A program made the position numbers and the translations under genes. Source: Betaproteobacteria bacterium (GTDB taxonomy: Bacteria > Pseudomonadota > Gammaproteobacteria > Burkholderiales > Ga0077523). From it: a stretch of DNA of 64,000 nucleotides. The stretch covers positions 124,001-188,000 of the forward strand of contig JADJPK010000005.1 of the NCBI GenBank assembly GCA_016713305.1, given 5' to 3'. Of the stretch, positions 1 through 9,311 are shown piece after piece; position 1 is the stretch's first letter, and each line of letters starts with the position of its first letter. Under the pieces are notes generated by a model, which saw only the letters and a list, made by a program, of their open reading frames with translations, had not been told where the DNA came from and ran no database searches.

Positions 1-528
1 GTTCTGAACCGCGACTTCAGCGCTGGTGCGCCCAACGAGAAGTGGCTGACCGACATCACCGAGTTCCAGATCCCGGCGGGCAAGGTGTATCTCTCACCGA
101 TGATCGATTGCTTCGACGGCATGATCGTCAGCTGGTCAATCGGGACGCGGCCAAACGCCGAACTGGTCAACACCATGCTGGACGCTGCCATCGACAAGGT
201 CGCGATCAGCGGTCAACGCCCCGTCGTGCATTCGGATCGAGGGGGCCACTACCGGTGGCCGGGCTGGCTGACCCGAATCGCTGATGCGAAGCTGGTCCGA
301 TCGATGTCACGCAAGGGGTGTTCGCCAGACAACACCGCATGCAAAGGCTTCTTCAGTCAGCTCAAGAACGAGATGTTCTACGCCCGGGATTGGCTCTCTA
401 CGACAATCGACGAATTCGTCTCGGCCGTCGATGCCTACATCCGCTGGTACAACGAGGCGAGGATCAAGCGTTCTCTCGGCTTCCGAAGTCCGGCCGTGCA
501 CCGTCGGAGCCTGGGGATCGCGGTGTAA
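1..528 (+). CDS. IS3-family transposase OrfB (integrase core), 5'-truncated by the window, catalytic Glu replaced
   Basis: The frame is open from base 1 and encodes 175 residues of an IS3-type DDE integrase core. The first acidic position is in WLTDITEF (residues 15-22) and the second in HSDRGGHY (about 78-85). The conserved stretch that normally reads DNAACEGFF here reads DNTACKGFF, so the expected catalytic glutamate is a lysine (codon AAA at 343-345). The downstream KNEMFY and IRWYNEAR motifs are intact. If the base is correct, this copy should be unable to catalyse transposition. Family assignment is firm; inactivation follows from the general DDE mechanism. Confidence 0.88.
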   Translation, partial: VLNRDFSAGAPNEKWLTDITEFQIPAGKVYLSPMIDCFDGMIVSWSIGTRPNAELVNTMLDAAIDKVAISGQRPVVHSDRGGHYRWPGWLTRIADAKLVRSMSRKGCSPDNTACKGFFSQLKNEMFYARDWLSTTIDEFVSAVDAYIRWYNEARIKRSLGFRSPAVHRRSLGIAV

Positions 529-557
529 CCGGTCCAAGTTTTTGTCCGCACCCCCCT
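1..557 (+). mobile_element. Right part of an IS3-family insertion sequence, cut by the window edge
   Basis: The piece holds the C-terminal half of an OrfB-type transposase followed by a short non-coding end. The end near 531-557 contains a run reading GTTTTTGTCCGCACCCCCC, which resembles the terminal inverted repeats of this group of IS3 elements. I infer that the element ends close to 557, but no left end is visible for comparison, so the exact boundary and any target duplication cannot be set. Confidence 0.7.
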
Positions 558-857
558 GTGCCCTTTATGCCGGATGCGTGCTACAGAATCAGCTCATCCC
601 GTTGACCATACCCACGGCGGGAGTAGGTCAGACCTACGAACCAAGCGCTAATTGCGCTCAGCAGAACCTCGTTGAGCGCGAGAAGCTAACGGCCAATGGA
701 AGGTCTGCACCTTGCGGCGCCTACTGAGCTGGAAACGGCTGAGCCTCGTTGTGTCGAGGTGCCTTTGTCCTTCCCACTGGCAAGTCACCTGATTGCGGCA
801 AGCTGACGGTACGTTCACACTTCCAGGGCAGTCCCAATCAATCAGCAAGAGTTCGCC
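529..857. other. Intergenic stretch between the IS end and the araC-type regulator
   Basis: After the presumed IS end the sequence has no convincing open frame, tRNA or strong hairpin. Open frames that cross it are shadows of the regulator in other frames. It probably holds the promoter of the regulator, but I cannot point to clear -35 and -10 boxes. Confidence 0.5.
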
Positions 858-1745
858 TTGTCGTCTGCCGTCAAGATCTTCCAGGGCCGCTTCGGCCGCG
901 TCGCCCTGCTCGACATGGACGCGCCCCTGGTCGGCCATGCGCATCACCACTGCCACATCCTGATCAAGGCCGGCGGCGCCGACAGCGCGTTCAGCGTGCG
1001 CGGCGAGCGCGCGCCGCTCACCGACGAGTCGGCCGTGCTGGTCAACGCCTGGGAGCATCACGCCTACGAGCACGATGCGCCCCCGGGACAGCGCACGCTG
1101 ATCCTGGCCTTATATATCGAGCCGAACTGGCTGGCGGAGCTGCAGCGCTCGCTCGCGCTGTCGGCCCATCCGCGCTTCTTCCCGCAGAAGTGCGTGGCGA
1201 TCACGTCGCAGACCAAGCGCATCGCCGAGGAATTCGTGCTCGAGATGTGGTGGGCCGACGAGGTGTCGCCCGCGCGAATGGAGGAACTGCTCTTCAACCT
1301 CATCATCGCGGTGATCGAGAGCTACTCCGGCTGGCGCGACCTGGTCTCGCTGCTGCGCGCCAGACCGCCGGTGGCGATGGACCCGCGCGTGCGCCGTGCG
1401 ATTGCGCTGATGCGGGAAGACATCGCGCACGAGCTCGACGTCGATGCACTGGCTGCGCGCAGCGGTCTGTCGCGGGCCCACTTCTTCACACTGTTCCAGC
1501 GCGACACGCAGGTCACGCCGCTGGTCTACGCCAATGTGCTGAGGTTCGAGGCGGCGGTGCAGCGCCTGTCGCGGGGGCAGGAGCCGGTCAGCGCGGTGGC
1601 GCACGAGCTGGGCTTCTCGGCGCCCGGCCACTTTGCGCGCTTCTTCCGGCAGCACCTGGGCATCACCCCGACGGACTATCGCCGCGCCGTCAACCTCTTC
1701 GAGCCGCCGGACGATGCCGGCCCCGGCCAGCCGCCGGTGATCTGA
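858..1745 (+). CDS. AraC-family transcriptional regulator
   Basis: This 295-residue protein has the AraC layout. An N-terminal cupin-like effector domain (about residues 10-150) contains a histidine cluster GHAHHHCHIL. A C-terminal double helix-turn-helix domain (about 175-285) contains LAARSGLSRAHFFTLFQRDT and the second-helix stretch AHELGFSAPGHFARFFRQHLG. The start is a TTG at 858; no stronger start with a better ribosome-binding site is visible. It lies upstream of and in line with the furan-type catabolic operon, so it is the obvious candidate local activator. The effector is not known; furoate or furoyl-CoA would be the first guess. Confidence 0.85.
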   Translation: MSSAVKIFQGRFGRVALLDMDAPLVGHAHHHCHILIKAGGADSAFSVRGERAPLTDESAVLVNAWEHHAYEHDAPPGQRTLILALYIEPNWLAELQRSLALSAHPRFFPQKCVAITSQTKRIAEEFVLEMWWADEVSPARMEELLFNLIIAVIESYSGWRDLVSLLRARPPVAMDPRVRRAIALMREDIAHELDVDALAARSGLSRAHFFTLFQRDTQVTPLVYANVLRFEAAVQRLSRGQEPVSAVAHELGFSAPGHFARFFRQHLGITPTDYRRAVNLFEPPDDAGPGQPPVI

Positions 1746-1751
1746 CGTCGC

Positions 1752-1774
1752 AACGGGCCCCTCGCGGGCCCGTT
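1752..1774 (+). terminator. Strong hairpin after the araC-type gene
   Basis: A perfect 9-bp stem AACGGGCCC / GGGCCCGTT encloses a five-base loop seven bases after the stop codon. The T-tract that should follow is weak (GTCATTGC), so this is a probable terminator of modest strength. Confidence 0.65.
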
Positions 1775-1941
1775 GTCATTGCTGCCGTTCCGGGGCGTTG
1801 CTGCAAAGCAGCATGGAACTGGCCAGACCTTTTGGTCAGCGATCGGACGATCCGGATCTTCGCCGGACGTTTGCGTTCACGCCCTCCCACCGCGCCTGTC
1901 GACACTGCGTCCCACAGCAGAACGACAAGCAGGAGACAGGC

Positions 1942-4900
1942 TTGCACAGCGACCCGGACCTTGCCAAGGCCCTGCCCCCCCGTCACCTCGGGCAACCGAT
2001 CGAGCGCCATGAAGATGCTGCCCTGCTGACCGGCCGAGGTCGCTTTGCGGACGACCTAGGCGATGCGCCCGGTACGCTGCAGGCGGCCGTGCTGCGCAGC
2101 CCGCACGCGCATGCCGATCTGCTGTCGGTCGACGCCACGGCCGCGCTGGCCATGCCGGGTGTGCGCGCCGTGCTGACCGGCGAGGACGTCAAGCGCTGGT
2201 CGCAGCCCTTCGTCGTGGGCGTGAAGGCGCCGATGCAGCACTGGGCGCTGGCGGTGGACCGCGTTCGCTACAGCGGCGAGCCGGTCGCGGTGGTGATCGC
2301 CGAAGACCGCTATCTGGCGGAGGACGCGCTCGATGCCATCCGCGTCGAGTACCGGGCGATGCCCGCGACGGTGGATATCGCCGAGGCCAGCGAGGCCGGT
2401 GCGCCGGTGCTGCACGAAGCGGTGGGCAGCAACGTGGTCAACGAGCGCTTCTTCCGCTACGGCGATCCGGAGCAGGCCTTCGCGGGCGCTTCGCGCCGCG
2501 TTGCCCTCACCGTGCACTACCCGCGCAACAGCTGCACGCCGATCGAGTGCGGCGTCGTGGTGGCAGAGCACCAGCCCGAAGCCGACGGCGGCCACGGCTA
2601 CGAGGTGCTGTCGAACTTCATGGGCCCGTTCTCGCTGCACTCGGTGATGTCGCTGGCCCTGGGCGTGCCGGCCAACAAGCTGCGTCACCGGGTGCCGCGC
2701 GACAGCGGCGGCAGCTTCGGCGTCAAGCAGGCCGTGCTGCCCTATGCGGTGCTGATGTGTCTGGCCTCGCGCAAGGCCGGCGCGCCGGTGAAGTGGGTGG
2801 AGGATCGGCTCGAGCACCTCAGCGCCGCCACCTCGGCCACGGCGCGGCTGACCCACATCACCGCCGCGCTCGACGGCGAGGGCCGCATCACCGCGCTCGA
2901 CTGGGACCAGCGCGACGACGTCGGCGCCTACCTGCGTGCGCCGGAGCCGGCCACGTTCTACCGCATGCACGGCGCGCTCAGCGGCGCCTACGACATCCCG
3001 AACCTCGCCGTGCGCAACCGCGTGGTCGTCACCAACAAGACGCCCACCGGGCTGGTGCGCGGTTTCGGCGGGCCGCAGGTCTACTACGCGCTCGAGCGGC
3101 TGATGGATCGCATCGCCGTCGAGCTGGGCGAAGACCCGGTCGCGCTGCGCCTGCGCCACTACGTGCGGCCGCAGCAATTCCCCTACACCGCGGCGGCTGG
3201 CGCCGTGCTCGATTCGGGCGACTACCACCGCCTCACCGCGATGGCGATGGCCGCTGCGCGCGAGCAGGGCCTGTGGCAGCGCCAGGCCGCGGCGCGTGCT
3301 GCCGGCCGGCTCTACGGCATCGGCGTGGCGGCGATCGTCGAGCCCTCGGTGTCGAACATGGGCTACATCAGCACCGTGCTGACGCCCGAGCAGCGTGCCA
3401 AGGCCGGGCCGAAGAACGGCGCGATCGCCAGCGCGACAGTGGCCATCGACCTGCTCGGCGGCGTCAATGTGGTGGTCGCGTCGGCGCCTGCGGGGCAGGG
3501 CCACATGACGGTGTGCGCCCAGGTGGTGGCCGATGTGTTCGGCCTGCACCCTGCGCAGGTGGTGGTGAACGTCGAGTTCGACACCGCCAAGGACGCCTGG
3601 AGCGTGGCGGCCGGCAACTACAGCAGCCGCTTCGCCGGCGCCGTTGCCGGCACGGTGCATCTGGCGGCCCAGCGGCTGCGCGACAAGCTGGCGCGCATCG
3701 CGGCGCTGCAGTTCGGCTGCCCGGCCGAGCGGCTGCGCTTCGAGGGCGGCATGGTGTTCGATGAACAGATGCCCGAGCGTCGCCAGCCCTTTGCGCGCCT
3801 CGCCGCCAATCCGCACTGGGCGCCGGCCTTGCTGCCCGAGGGCGAAGCGCCCGGGCTGCGCGAGACCGCGTTCTGGACCGCGCCGACCCTGGCCGCGCCC
3901 GACGCGCAGGACCGCGTCAACACCTCGGCCGCCTACGGCTTCGTGTTCGACGTCTGCGGCCTCGAGGTCGATCCGGCCACCGGCCGCGTTCGCGTCGATC
4001 GCTACATCACCGGCCACGATGCCGGGCGGCTGCTCAATCCGGCGCTCGCCGACGGCCAGATCCGCGGCGCCTTCGCCCAGGGGCTGGGTGCGGCACTGAT
4101 GGAGGAGTTCCGCTACGGCGCCGATGGCAGTTTCCAGAGCGGAACCTTTGCCGATTACCTGGTGCCGACCGCCTGCGAGGTGCCAGAGCCGACCATCGTT
4201 CACCTGGAGACGCCCAGCCCGTTCACGCCGCTGGGCGCCAAGGGACTCGGCGAAGGCAACAACATGAGCACGCCGGTGGTGATCGCTAATGCCTTCGCCG
4301 ATGCGCTGCGGCCGCTGCGCGATCTCGCCGACGTGCGCCTGCCGCTGATGCCGTCGCGCGTGCTCTCGCTGATCGGCGAAGAAGGCGGCCTGGCCGAGCC
4401 GGCGCCGCCCGCAGGGCTCGGCCGCACGGCGGAACCTCCCAGAGTGGCCGGCGGCCTCGCGCTGCAGGCCCAGGGCAGCGTGGACATCGCCGCGCCACCG
4501 GAGAAGGTGTTCGCCGTGCTGCTCGATCCGGCGGCGCTGGCGCGCGTCATCCCGGGATGCCACGCGCTGCAGCGCGACGGCGAGCATCGCTACCGGGCCG
4601 ACGTCACCGTCGGCGTGGGGCTGGTGAAGGCGCGCTACGAGGCCCGCATCGAGCTGTCGGAGATCGATGCGCCGCGCAGCCTGCGGCTGGCCGGCTCGGG
4701 CCAGTCGTCGCTGGGCACGGGCTCCGGCAGCGGCACGGTGCGCCTGGAGGCCACGGCTGCCGGCACCCGGCTGCACTACGACTATGCGGCGCAGGTCGGT
4801 GGCAAGGTGGCCGCCGTGGGCAGCCGCATGCTCGAAGGGGCCGCGCGCATCGTGCTGGCCCAGCTGTTCGAGTCGCTCGGCCGCCAGGCCGCCGGCGACG

Positions 4901-4962
4901 CCGCGGTGCGCAAGGCGACGTGGTGGCGGCGTCTGATGGCCTGGCTGGGGGTGGCGCGATGA
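1942..4962 (+). CDS. hmfA: 2-furoyl-CoA dehydrogenase-type molybdenum hydroxylase, large subunit with C-terminal CoxG-like domain
   Basis: The product is a 1006-residue xanthine-dehydrogenase-family large subunit that should carry the molybdopterin cofactor and hydroxylate the substrate ring. Visible motifs include GGSFGVK (256-262) and RGFGGPQ (373-379), both typical of molybdopterin contacts. After about residue 840 an extra SRPBCC domain follows (GSVDIAAPPEKVF to the C-terminus), resembling CoxG of CO dehydrogenase. I chose the TTG at 1942 because AGGAGA lies five bases upstream; the frame is open further upstream to 1798 but has no such site. The stop overlaps the next start as ATGA. The HmfA assignment rests mainly on the neighbouring genes. 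Confidence 0.8.
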   Translation: MHSDPDLAKALPPRHLGQPIERHEDAALLTGRGRFADDLGDAPGTLQAAVLRSPHAHADLLSVDATAALAMPGVRAVLTGEDVKRWSQPFVVGVKAPMQHWALAVDRVRYSGEPVAVVIAEDRYLAEDALDAIRVEYRAMPATVDIAEASEAGAPVLHEAVGSNVVNERFFRYGDPEQAFAGASRRVALTVHYPRNSCTPIECGVVVAEHQPEADGGHGYEVLSNFMGPFSLHSVMSLALGVPANKLRHRVPRDSGGSFGVKQAVLPYAVLMCLASRKAGAPVKWVEDRLEHLSAATSATARLTHITAALDGEGRITALDWDQRDDVGAYLRAPEPATFYRMHGALSGAYDIPNLAVRNRVVVTNKTPTGLVRGFGGPQVYYALERLMDRIAVELGEDPVALRLRHYVRPQQFPYTAAAGAVLDSGDYHRLTAMAMAAAREQGLWQRQAAARAAGRLYGIGVAAIVEPSVSNMGYISTVLTPEQRAKAGPKNGAIASATVAIDLLGGVNVVVASAPAGQGHMTVCAQVVADVFGLHPAQVVVNVEFDTAKDAWSVAAGNYSSRFAGAVAGTVHLAAQRLRDKLARIAALQFGCPAERLRFEGGMVFDEQMPERRQPFARLAANPHWAPALLPEGEAPGLRETAFWTAPTLAAPDAQDRVNTSAAYGFVFDVCGLEVDPATGRVRVDRYITGHDAGRLLNPALADGQIRGAFAQGLGAALMEEFRYGADGSFQSGTFADYLVPTACEVPEPTIVHLETPSPFTPLGAKGLGEGNNMSTPVVIANAFADALRPLRDLADVRLPLMPSRVLSLIGEEGGLAEPAPPAGLGRTAEPPRVAGGLALQAQGSVDIAAPPEKVFAVLLDPAALARVIPGCHALQRDGEHRYRADVTVGVGLVKARYEARIELSEIDAPRSLRLAGSGQSSLGTGSGSGTVRLEATAAGTRLHYDYAAQVGGKVAAVGSRMLEGAARIVLAQLFESLGRQAAGDAAVRKATWWRRLMAWLGVAR

Positions 4963-5792
4963 AGCCGGCAGCCTTCGAGTACCAGCGTGCCGAGACGGCC
5001 GCGGAAGCCGCGGCGGTGCTCGCGCAGCTCGGCGATGAGGCGCGCATCCTCGCCGGCGGGCAATCGCTGATGGCGGTGCTCAACATGCGCCTGGCCCGGC
5101 CGCAACGCCTGGTCGACATCTCGCGATCGAAGGCACTGGCCGAACTGCGCGTCGACGGCGCCATGCTGCACGTCGGCGCGGCAGTCACCCAGGCCATGCT
5201 CGAGTGGCGGCCGGGACTGGCGCAGGAACTCCCGTTGCTGGCGCTGGCCTTCCCGCACATCTCGCACTTCCAGATCCGCAATCGCGGCACGGTGGCCGGC
5301 AGCATCGCGCACGCCGACCCTTCGGCCGAGCTGCCGCTGGTGCTGCTGGCAGTCGGCGGCGAGGTCTGTCTGCGCAGCGCGCGGGGCGCTCGCCGGGTGG
5401 CGGCGCAGGACTTCTTCACCGGCATGCTGCTGACCGCGCGCCGGGCCGACGAACTGGTCGAGGCCGTGCGCTTCCCGCTCGCCTCGGCTGGCCAGGGCCA
5501 CGGATTCGAGGAGTTCGCGGTGCGCCATGGCGACTTCGCCATCTGCGCCGTGGCGGCGGTGGCCGATGCGCGCCGGCTGCGCATCGCCGTCGGCGGCGTC
5601 GCCGACCGCCCGGTAGCGCGTGATCTGCCGCTTCTCGACGGCGCCGCACTCGACGACGCCCTCAACGAACTCGCCTGGTCGCTCGACGTGCGCGACGAGC
5701 CGCAGGCCAGCGCGGCGCTGCGGCGCCAGCTGGTCCGCCGCCTCGGCCGCCGCGCTGCCGATCGGGCCCTCACCACCCGGAGACCTGCATGA
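4959..5792 (+). CDS. hmfB: FAD-binding (medium) subunit of the molybdenum hydroxylase
   Basis: A 277-residue protein of the CoxM/FAD-binding-domain family. The N-terminus contains ARILAGGQSLMAVLNMRLA (about 27-45) and the middle RNRGTVAGSIAHADPSAELP (107-126), the two FAD-pyrophosphate loops that define the family. It would pass electrons from the molybdenum site and 2Fe-2S clusters to an acceptor. The start overlaps the stop of the large subunit by four bases and its own stop overlaps the next gene in the same way, so the three subunits are translationally coupled. Confidence 0.85.
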   Translation: MKPAAFEYQRAETAAEAAAVLAQLGDEARILAGGQSLMAVLNMRLARPQRLVDISRSKALAELRVDGAMLHVGAAVTQAMLEWRPGLAQELPLLALAFPHISHFQIRNRGTVAGSIAHADPSAELPLVLLAVGGEVCLRSARGARRVAAQDFFTGMLLTARRADELVEAVRFPLASAGQGHGFEEFAVRHGDFAICAVAAVADARRLRIAVGGVADRPVARDLPLLDGAALDDALNELAWSLDVRDEPQASAALRRQLVRRLGRRAADRALTTRRPA

Positions 5793-6310
5793 CCGTGCTG
5801 GACGCCCGCGCCGAACATCCGGTGCGCCTCACGCTGAACGGCCGCGAGCGACGTGCCAGCGCATCGCCGCGCCGGCTGCTGTCGGACTTCCTGCGCCACG
5901 ACCTCGGCGCCACCGGCACCCACGTCGGCTGCGAGCACGGCGTGTGCGGTGCCTGCACGGTGCAGATCGACGGCGTCGCGCAGCGGGCCTGCCTGACGCT
6001 GGCGGTGCAGGTCGACGGCCGCGAGGTCCGCACGGTGGAAGGACTGGCCGAGGGCGACGCCGTGCTGAGTGACCTGCAGGCCGCCTTCAAGCGCCACCAT
6101 GCCCTGCAATGCGGCTTCTGCACGCCGGGCATCCTGATGTCGTGCGCGGACTGGCTCTCGCGCATTGCCGGCCGTGGCGTGCCGGACGAAGAACAGGTGC
6201 GCGAGATGCTGTCCGGGCACCTGTGCCGATGCACCGGCTACACCCCCATCGTCGCGGCGGTGATGGACGTGGCGCGTGCGCGCGCCGCGCAGGGGGCCTC
6301 TCATGCTTGA
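5789..6310 (+). CDS. hmfC: 2Fe-2S (small) subunit of the molybdenum hydroxylase
   Basis: This 173-residue protein carries both 2Fe-2S clusters of the family. Cys48, Cys53, Cys56 and Cys68 form the plant-ferredoxin-type cluster (CEHGVCGAC). Cys108, Cys111, Cys146 and Cys148 form the second cluster (CGFC and CRC in the helical domain). Length and spacing are normal for the family. It starts inside the stop of the FAD subunit. The order large, medium, small subunit followed by a CoA ligase matches the published furoate gene clusters. Confidence 0.87.
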   Translation: MTVLDARAEHPVRLTLNGRERRASASPRRLLSDFLRHDLGATGTHVGCEHGVCGACTVQIDGVAQRACLTLAVQVDGREVRTVEGLAEGDAVLSDLQAAFKRHHALQCGFCTPGILMSCADWLSRIAGRGVPDEEQVREMLSGHLCRCTGYTPIVAAVMDVARARAAQGASHA

Positions 6311-7850
6311 CCTCGGGCGCACCTTCCTGCAGAGCGTCGAGCGCAGCCCGCGGCAGATCGCGATCGTCGACGGTGGCCTGCGCCTGAGCTACCTCGAGTG
6401 GGCAGGCCGGATCGGCGCCGTGCAGCGCGGTCTCGCAGACGCCGGCCTCGTGCGAGGCGACCACCTGCTCGTGGTGCTGCAGAACCGCTGGGAGATGGCC
6501 ACGCTGCATTGGGCCTGCCAGTTCGCCGGCATCGTGATGACGCCGCTCAACTGGCGCGCCAAACCGGAAGAGATCGACTACTGCCTGGCCGATGCCGAGG
6601 CGAAGGCGATCGTCTGGGAGCCGGTTGCGGACGCCGCGGTGGCCGCGTCCTCGGCGGCGAGCCAGGCGCTGCGCATCGGCGTGAACGAGGTGCATGGCGC
6701 GACGCTGCGTTTCGAGGACTGGATGGCCGCAGCAGACGAGCCGATGCCGCAGGCCGAGGCGTCGGATTGGTCGCTGATGCTCTACACCAGCGGCACCACC
6801 GGCAGGCCCAAGGGCGTGCCACGACGCCAGCGCGCCGAGCGCATCGCCGCGCTGGCCCATGTGGCGCAGAACCGCTATGCGGTGGGCGAGTGCACGCTGG
6901 GCGTGATGCCGCTGTACCACACGATGGGCGTGCGTTCGCTGCTGTCGCTGGCGCTGATCGACGGGCGCATCGTCTGCATCCCGCGCTTCGACGCCGCGCG
7001 CGCCCTGGCGGCGATCCGCGACGAGCAGGTGACGCATCTCTACCTGGTGCCCACGCTCTACCACGACCTGCTGTCGCACCCCGACTTCGCCGGCACCGAC
7101 ACCCGCAGCGTGCGCAAGCTCGGCTTTGCGGGTGCGCCGATGCACGACGCGCTGCTGCAGCGCTTGCAGGCTGCTTTCCAGCCGGAGCTCTTCGTCAATC
7201 ACTACGGTAGCTCCGAGATCTACACCTTCTCGATCAACCAGCGTGCAGCCGAAAAGCCCGGGTGCGCAGGACGTGCCGGGCTCAACACACGGCTGCGTGT
7301 CGTCAAGCTCGACCAGCGCGACCCGGAGCGCCTGGCTGCGCCGATGGAAGAGGGCCAGATCATCGCCGAGCTGCGCAGCGACGAAGCCTTCGAGGGCTAC
7401 CACAAGCGTCCCGATGCCGATGCGAAGAGCCTGCACCGCGGCTGGTACTTCACCGGCGACACCGGCTACGTCGACCCCGAGGGCGATCTGTTCGTCACCG
7501 GCCGCGTCGACGACATGATCATCAGCGGCGGGGAGAACATCTCGCCGGTCGACATCGAGTCCGTGCTGTCGCTGCACCCGGCCGTCGACGAGGTGGCTGT
7601 GGCCGGTCTGCAGGACGAACGCTGGGGCCAGAAGGTCGTCGCGTTCGTGAAGGTGCGCCAGCCGGTCGACGCGCTGGCGCTGGACGCGCACTGCCGCGAC
7701 AGCGACCTCGTCAATTTCAAGCGCCCGCGCGACTACGTCTTCGTGCGCGAGATCCCCAAGAGCCCGGTGGGCAAGGTGCTGCGACGCAAGTTGCAGTCCG
7801 GCGAGTACGAGCCGCTGGACACCACGCTGCCCGCCATTCCACCCGCCTGA
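6303..7850 (+). CDS. hmfD: 2-furoyl-CoA synthetase-like AMP-forming CoA ligase
   Basis: The 515-residue product is an ANL-superfamily acid:CoA ligase. The P-loop-like motif reads YTSGTTGRPKGVP, and the hinge region has GWYFTGDTGY and GRVDDMIISGGENI. The C-terminal lysine motif is PKSPVGKVLRRKL. The ATG at 6303 overlaps the previous gene by eight bases and gives the usual N-terminus; a start at 6276 is possible but buried in the upstream gene. In this context it should activate 2-furoate, the substrate of the adjacent hydroxylase. Specificity is inferred from neighbours and cannot be read from the sequence alone. Confidence 0.82.
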   Translation: MLDLGRTFLQSVERSPRQIAIVDGGLRLSYLEWAGRIGAVQRGLADAGLVRGDHLLVVLQNRWEMATLHWACQFAGIVMTPLNWRAKPEEIDYCLADAEAKAIVWEPVADAAVAASSAASQALRIGVNEVHGATLRFEDWMAAADEPMPQAEASDWSLMLYTSGTTGRPKGVPRRQRAERIAALAHVAQNRYAVGECTLGVMPLYHTMGVRSLLSLALIDGRIVCIPRFDAARALAAIRDEQVTHLYLVPTLYHDLLSHPDFAGTDTRSVRKLGFAGAPMHDALLQRLQAAFQPELFVNHYGSSEIYTFSINQRAAEKPGCAGRAGLNTRLRVVKLDQRDPERLAAPMEEGQIIAELRSDEAFEGYHKRPDADAKSLHRGWYFTGDTGYVDPEGDLFVTGRVDDMIISGGENISPVDIESVLSLHPAVDEVAVAGLQDERWGQKVVAFVKVRQPVDALALDAHCRDSDLVNFKRPRDYVFVREIPKSPVGKVLRRKLQSGEYEPLDTTLPAIPPA

Positions 7851-7865
7851 GGAGCACTCGCCGTC

Positions 7866-9311
7866 ATGACCGCTGCCCACACCAGCCTGCGAGGCTGGCT
7901 CCGCCACCTCGCCGCCAGCAACCGCCTCGCCGCCATCCGGCCCGGCGTGGCGCTCGAACACGAGCTCGCCGCGATCGCCAAGCGCCTCGACGGACGACAG
8001 GCGGCGCTGTTTGCGCAGCCGGGCGGCCATTCGATCCCGGTGGTCTCCGGCTTTATGTCACGGCGCGCCTGGATCGCCGAAGCGATGGGCGTCCCCGAGT
8101 CTCGACTGCTGCAGCACTTCCGTTCGGCCGCCGAGAAGCCGCTCGGCTGGCGTGAGGTGGACGTGGCCGAAGCGCCGGTGCAGCAGATCGTGCACCGCTT
8201 CGCCGGCGGCGCCGCCGACATCCGCTCGCTGCTGCCCGTGCCGACGCACAGCGAACACGATCATGGCGCCTACATCACCGCCGGCCTGGTGATCGCACGC
8301 AACCCGAAGACAGGCGTGCAGAACGTCTCGATCAATCGAATCCAGATCCACGGTCCGGACCGGCTCGGCATCCTGATCCTGCCCCGCCACCTGCATGCCT
8401 TCTTCGCGGCCGCGGAAGCGCAGGGCGAAGCGCTGGAGGTGGCGATCGCGATCGGCGTCGACCCGCTGACGGCGCTCGCCTCGCAGGCCATCGCCCCGAT
8501 CGACTGCGACGAGCTGGAGATCGCGGGAGCCCTCCATGGCCAGCCACTGCCAGTCGTGAAGTGCGTGACCAACCAGGTGCGCGTGCCGGCCGAGGCCGAG
8601 ATCGTGATCGAAGGCCGCATCCTGCCGAACGTGCGCGAGCCCGAGGGTCCGTTCGGCGAGTTCCCGAAGTACTACAGCGCCCGCGAGGAACGCGAGGTCA
8701 TCGCCATCGATGCGGTGACCCATCGCCGCGATCCCGTGTTCCACACCATCGTGCCGGCCGAGATGGAACACCTGCTGCTGGGCGCGATCCCGCGCGAGGC
8801 CACCTTGCTGGCGCACCTCCAGCGCAGCTTCCCGAACGTGACCGACGTGCACCTGACCGTCGGCGGCGTCGCGCGCTACCACCTCGTCGTGCAGTTGAAG
8901 AAGACACGCGAAGGGCAGGCCAAGAACGTCATGCTCGGCGCCTTCGCCGGGCACTACGACGTCAAGCAGGTGATCGTGGTCGACGAGGATGTCGACATCC
9001 ACGATGCGAACGAAGTGGAGTGGGCCGTGGCCACCCGCTTCCAGGCCGACCGCGACCTCGTCGTGATCGCCGGTGCGCAGGGCTCCGCGCTGGATCCGTC
9101 GACCACGGTCGGCTTCGCCGGCAACAAGCCCTCGCCCGAATGGCAGGGCTACGGCGCCAAGATGGGGCTCGACGCGACCAAGCCGCTGGCCAGCGCCGAG
9201 CATGTCTTCACGCGCGTGCGGATTCCCGGCGAACGCGATGTCGACCTTGCCCAGCTCGTGGCGGCCACCGGCGCCGCCGCCCTGGTCGGCACGCCGCTGG
9301 AGGCCGAATGA
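7866..9311 (+). CDS. hmfF: UbiD-family decarboxylase, probable 2,5-furandicarboxylate decarboxylase
   Basis: A 481-residue UbiD-family protein that should use prenylated FMN to decarboxylate an aromatic or heteroaromatic acid. The family segment REPEGPFGEFPKYY near residue 258 carries the conserved glutamates of the active site, and SINRIQIHGPDRLGIL lies near residue 155. It follows the CoA ligase after a 15-base gap and overlaps the UbiX-like gene by four bases. A UbiD/UbiX pair beside furoyl-CoA genes matches HmfF and HmfG of the furan pathway. Another aromatic decarboxylase role remains possible. Confidence 0.82.
   Translation: MTAAHTSLRGWLRHLAASNRLAAIRPGVALEHELAAIAKRLDGRQAALFAQPGGHSIPVVSGFMSRRAWIAEAMGVPESRLLQHFRSAAEKPLGWREVDVAEAPVQQIVHRFAGGAADIRSLLPVPTHSEHDHGAYITAGLVIARNPKTGVQNVSINRIQIHGPDRLGILILPRHLHAFFAAAEAQGEALEVAIAIGVDPLTALASQAIAPIDCDELEIAGALHGQPLPVVKCVTNQVRVPAEAEIVIEGRILPNVREPEGPFGEFPKYYSAREEREVIAIDAVTHRRDPVFHTIVPAEMEHLLLGAIPREATLLAHLQRSFPNVTDVHLTVGGVARYHLVVQLKKTREGQAKNVMLGAFAGHYDVKQVIVVDEDVDIHDANEVEWAVATRFQADRDLVVIAGAQGSALDPSTTVGFAGNKPSPEWQGYGAKMGLDATKPLASAEHVFTRVRIPGERDVDLAQLVAATGAAALVGTPLEAE

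Noticed and set aside
749..2029. 426-codon plus-strand frame across the araC-type gene and its terminator
   Set aside because: It is out of frame with the clear AraC homologue, crosses a terminator-like hairpin and has no motif.
2056..4776. 906-codon minus-strand frame opposite the molybdenum hydroxylase gene
   Set aside because: It is rich in Arg, His, Ala and Gly, as expected for the antisense of a GC-rich gene, and shows no family motif.
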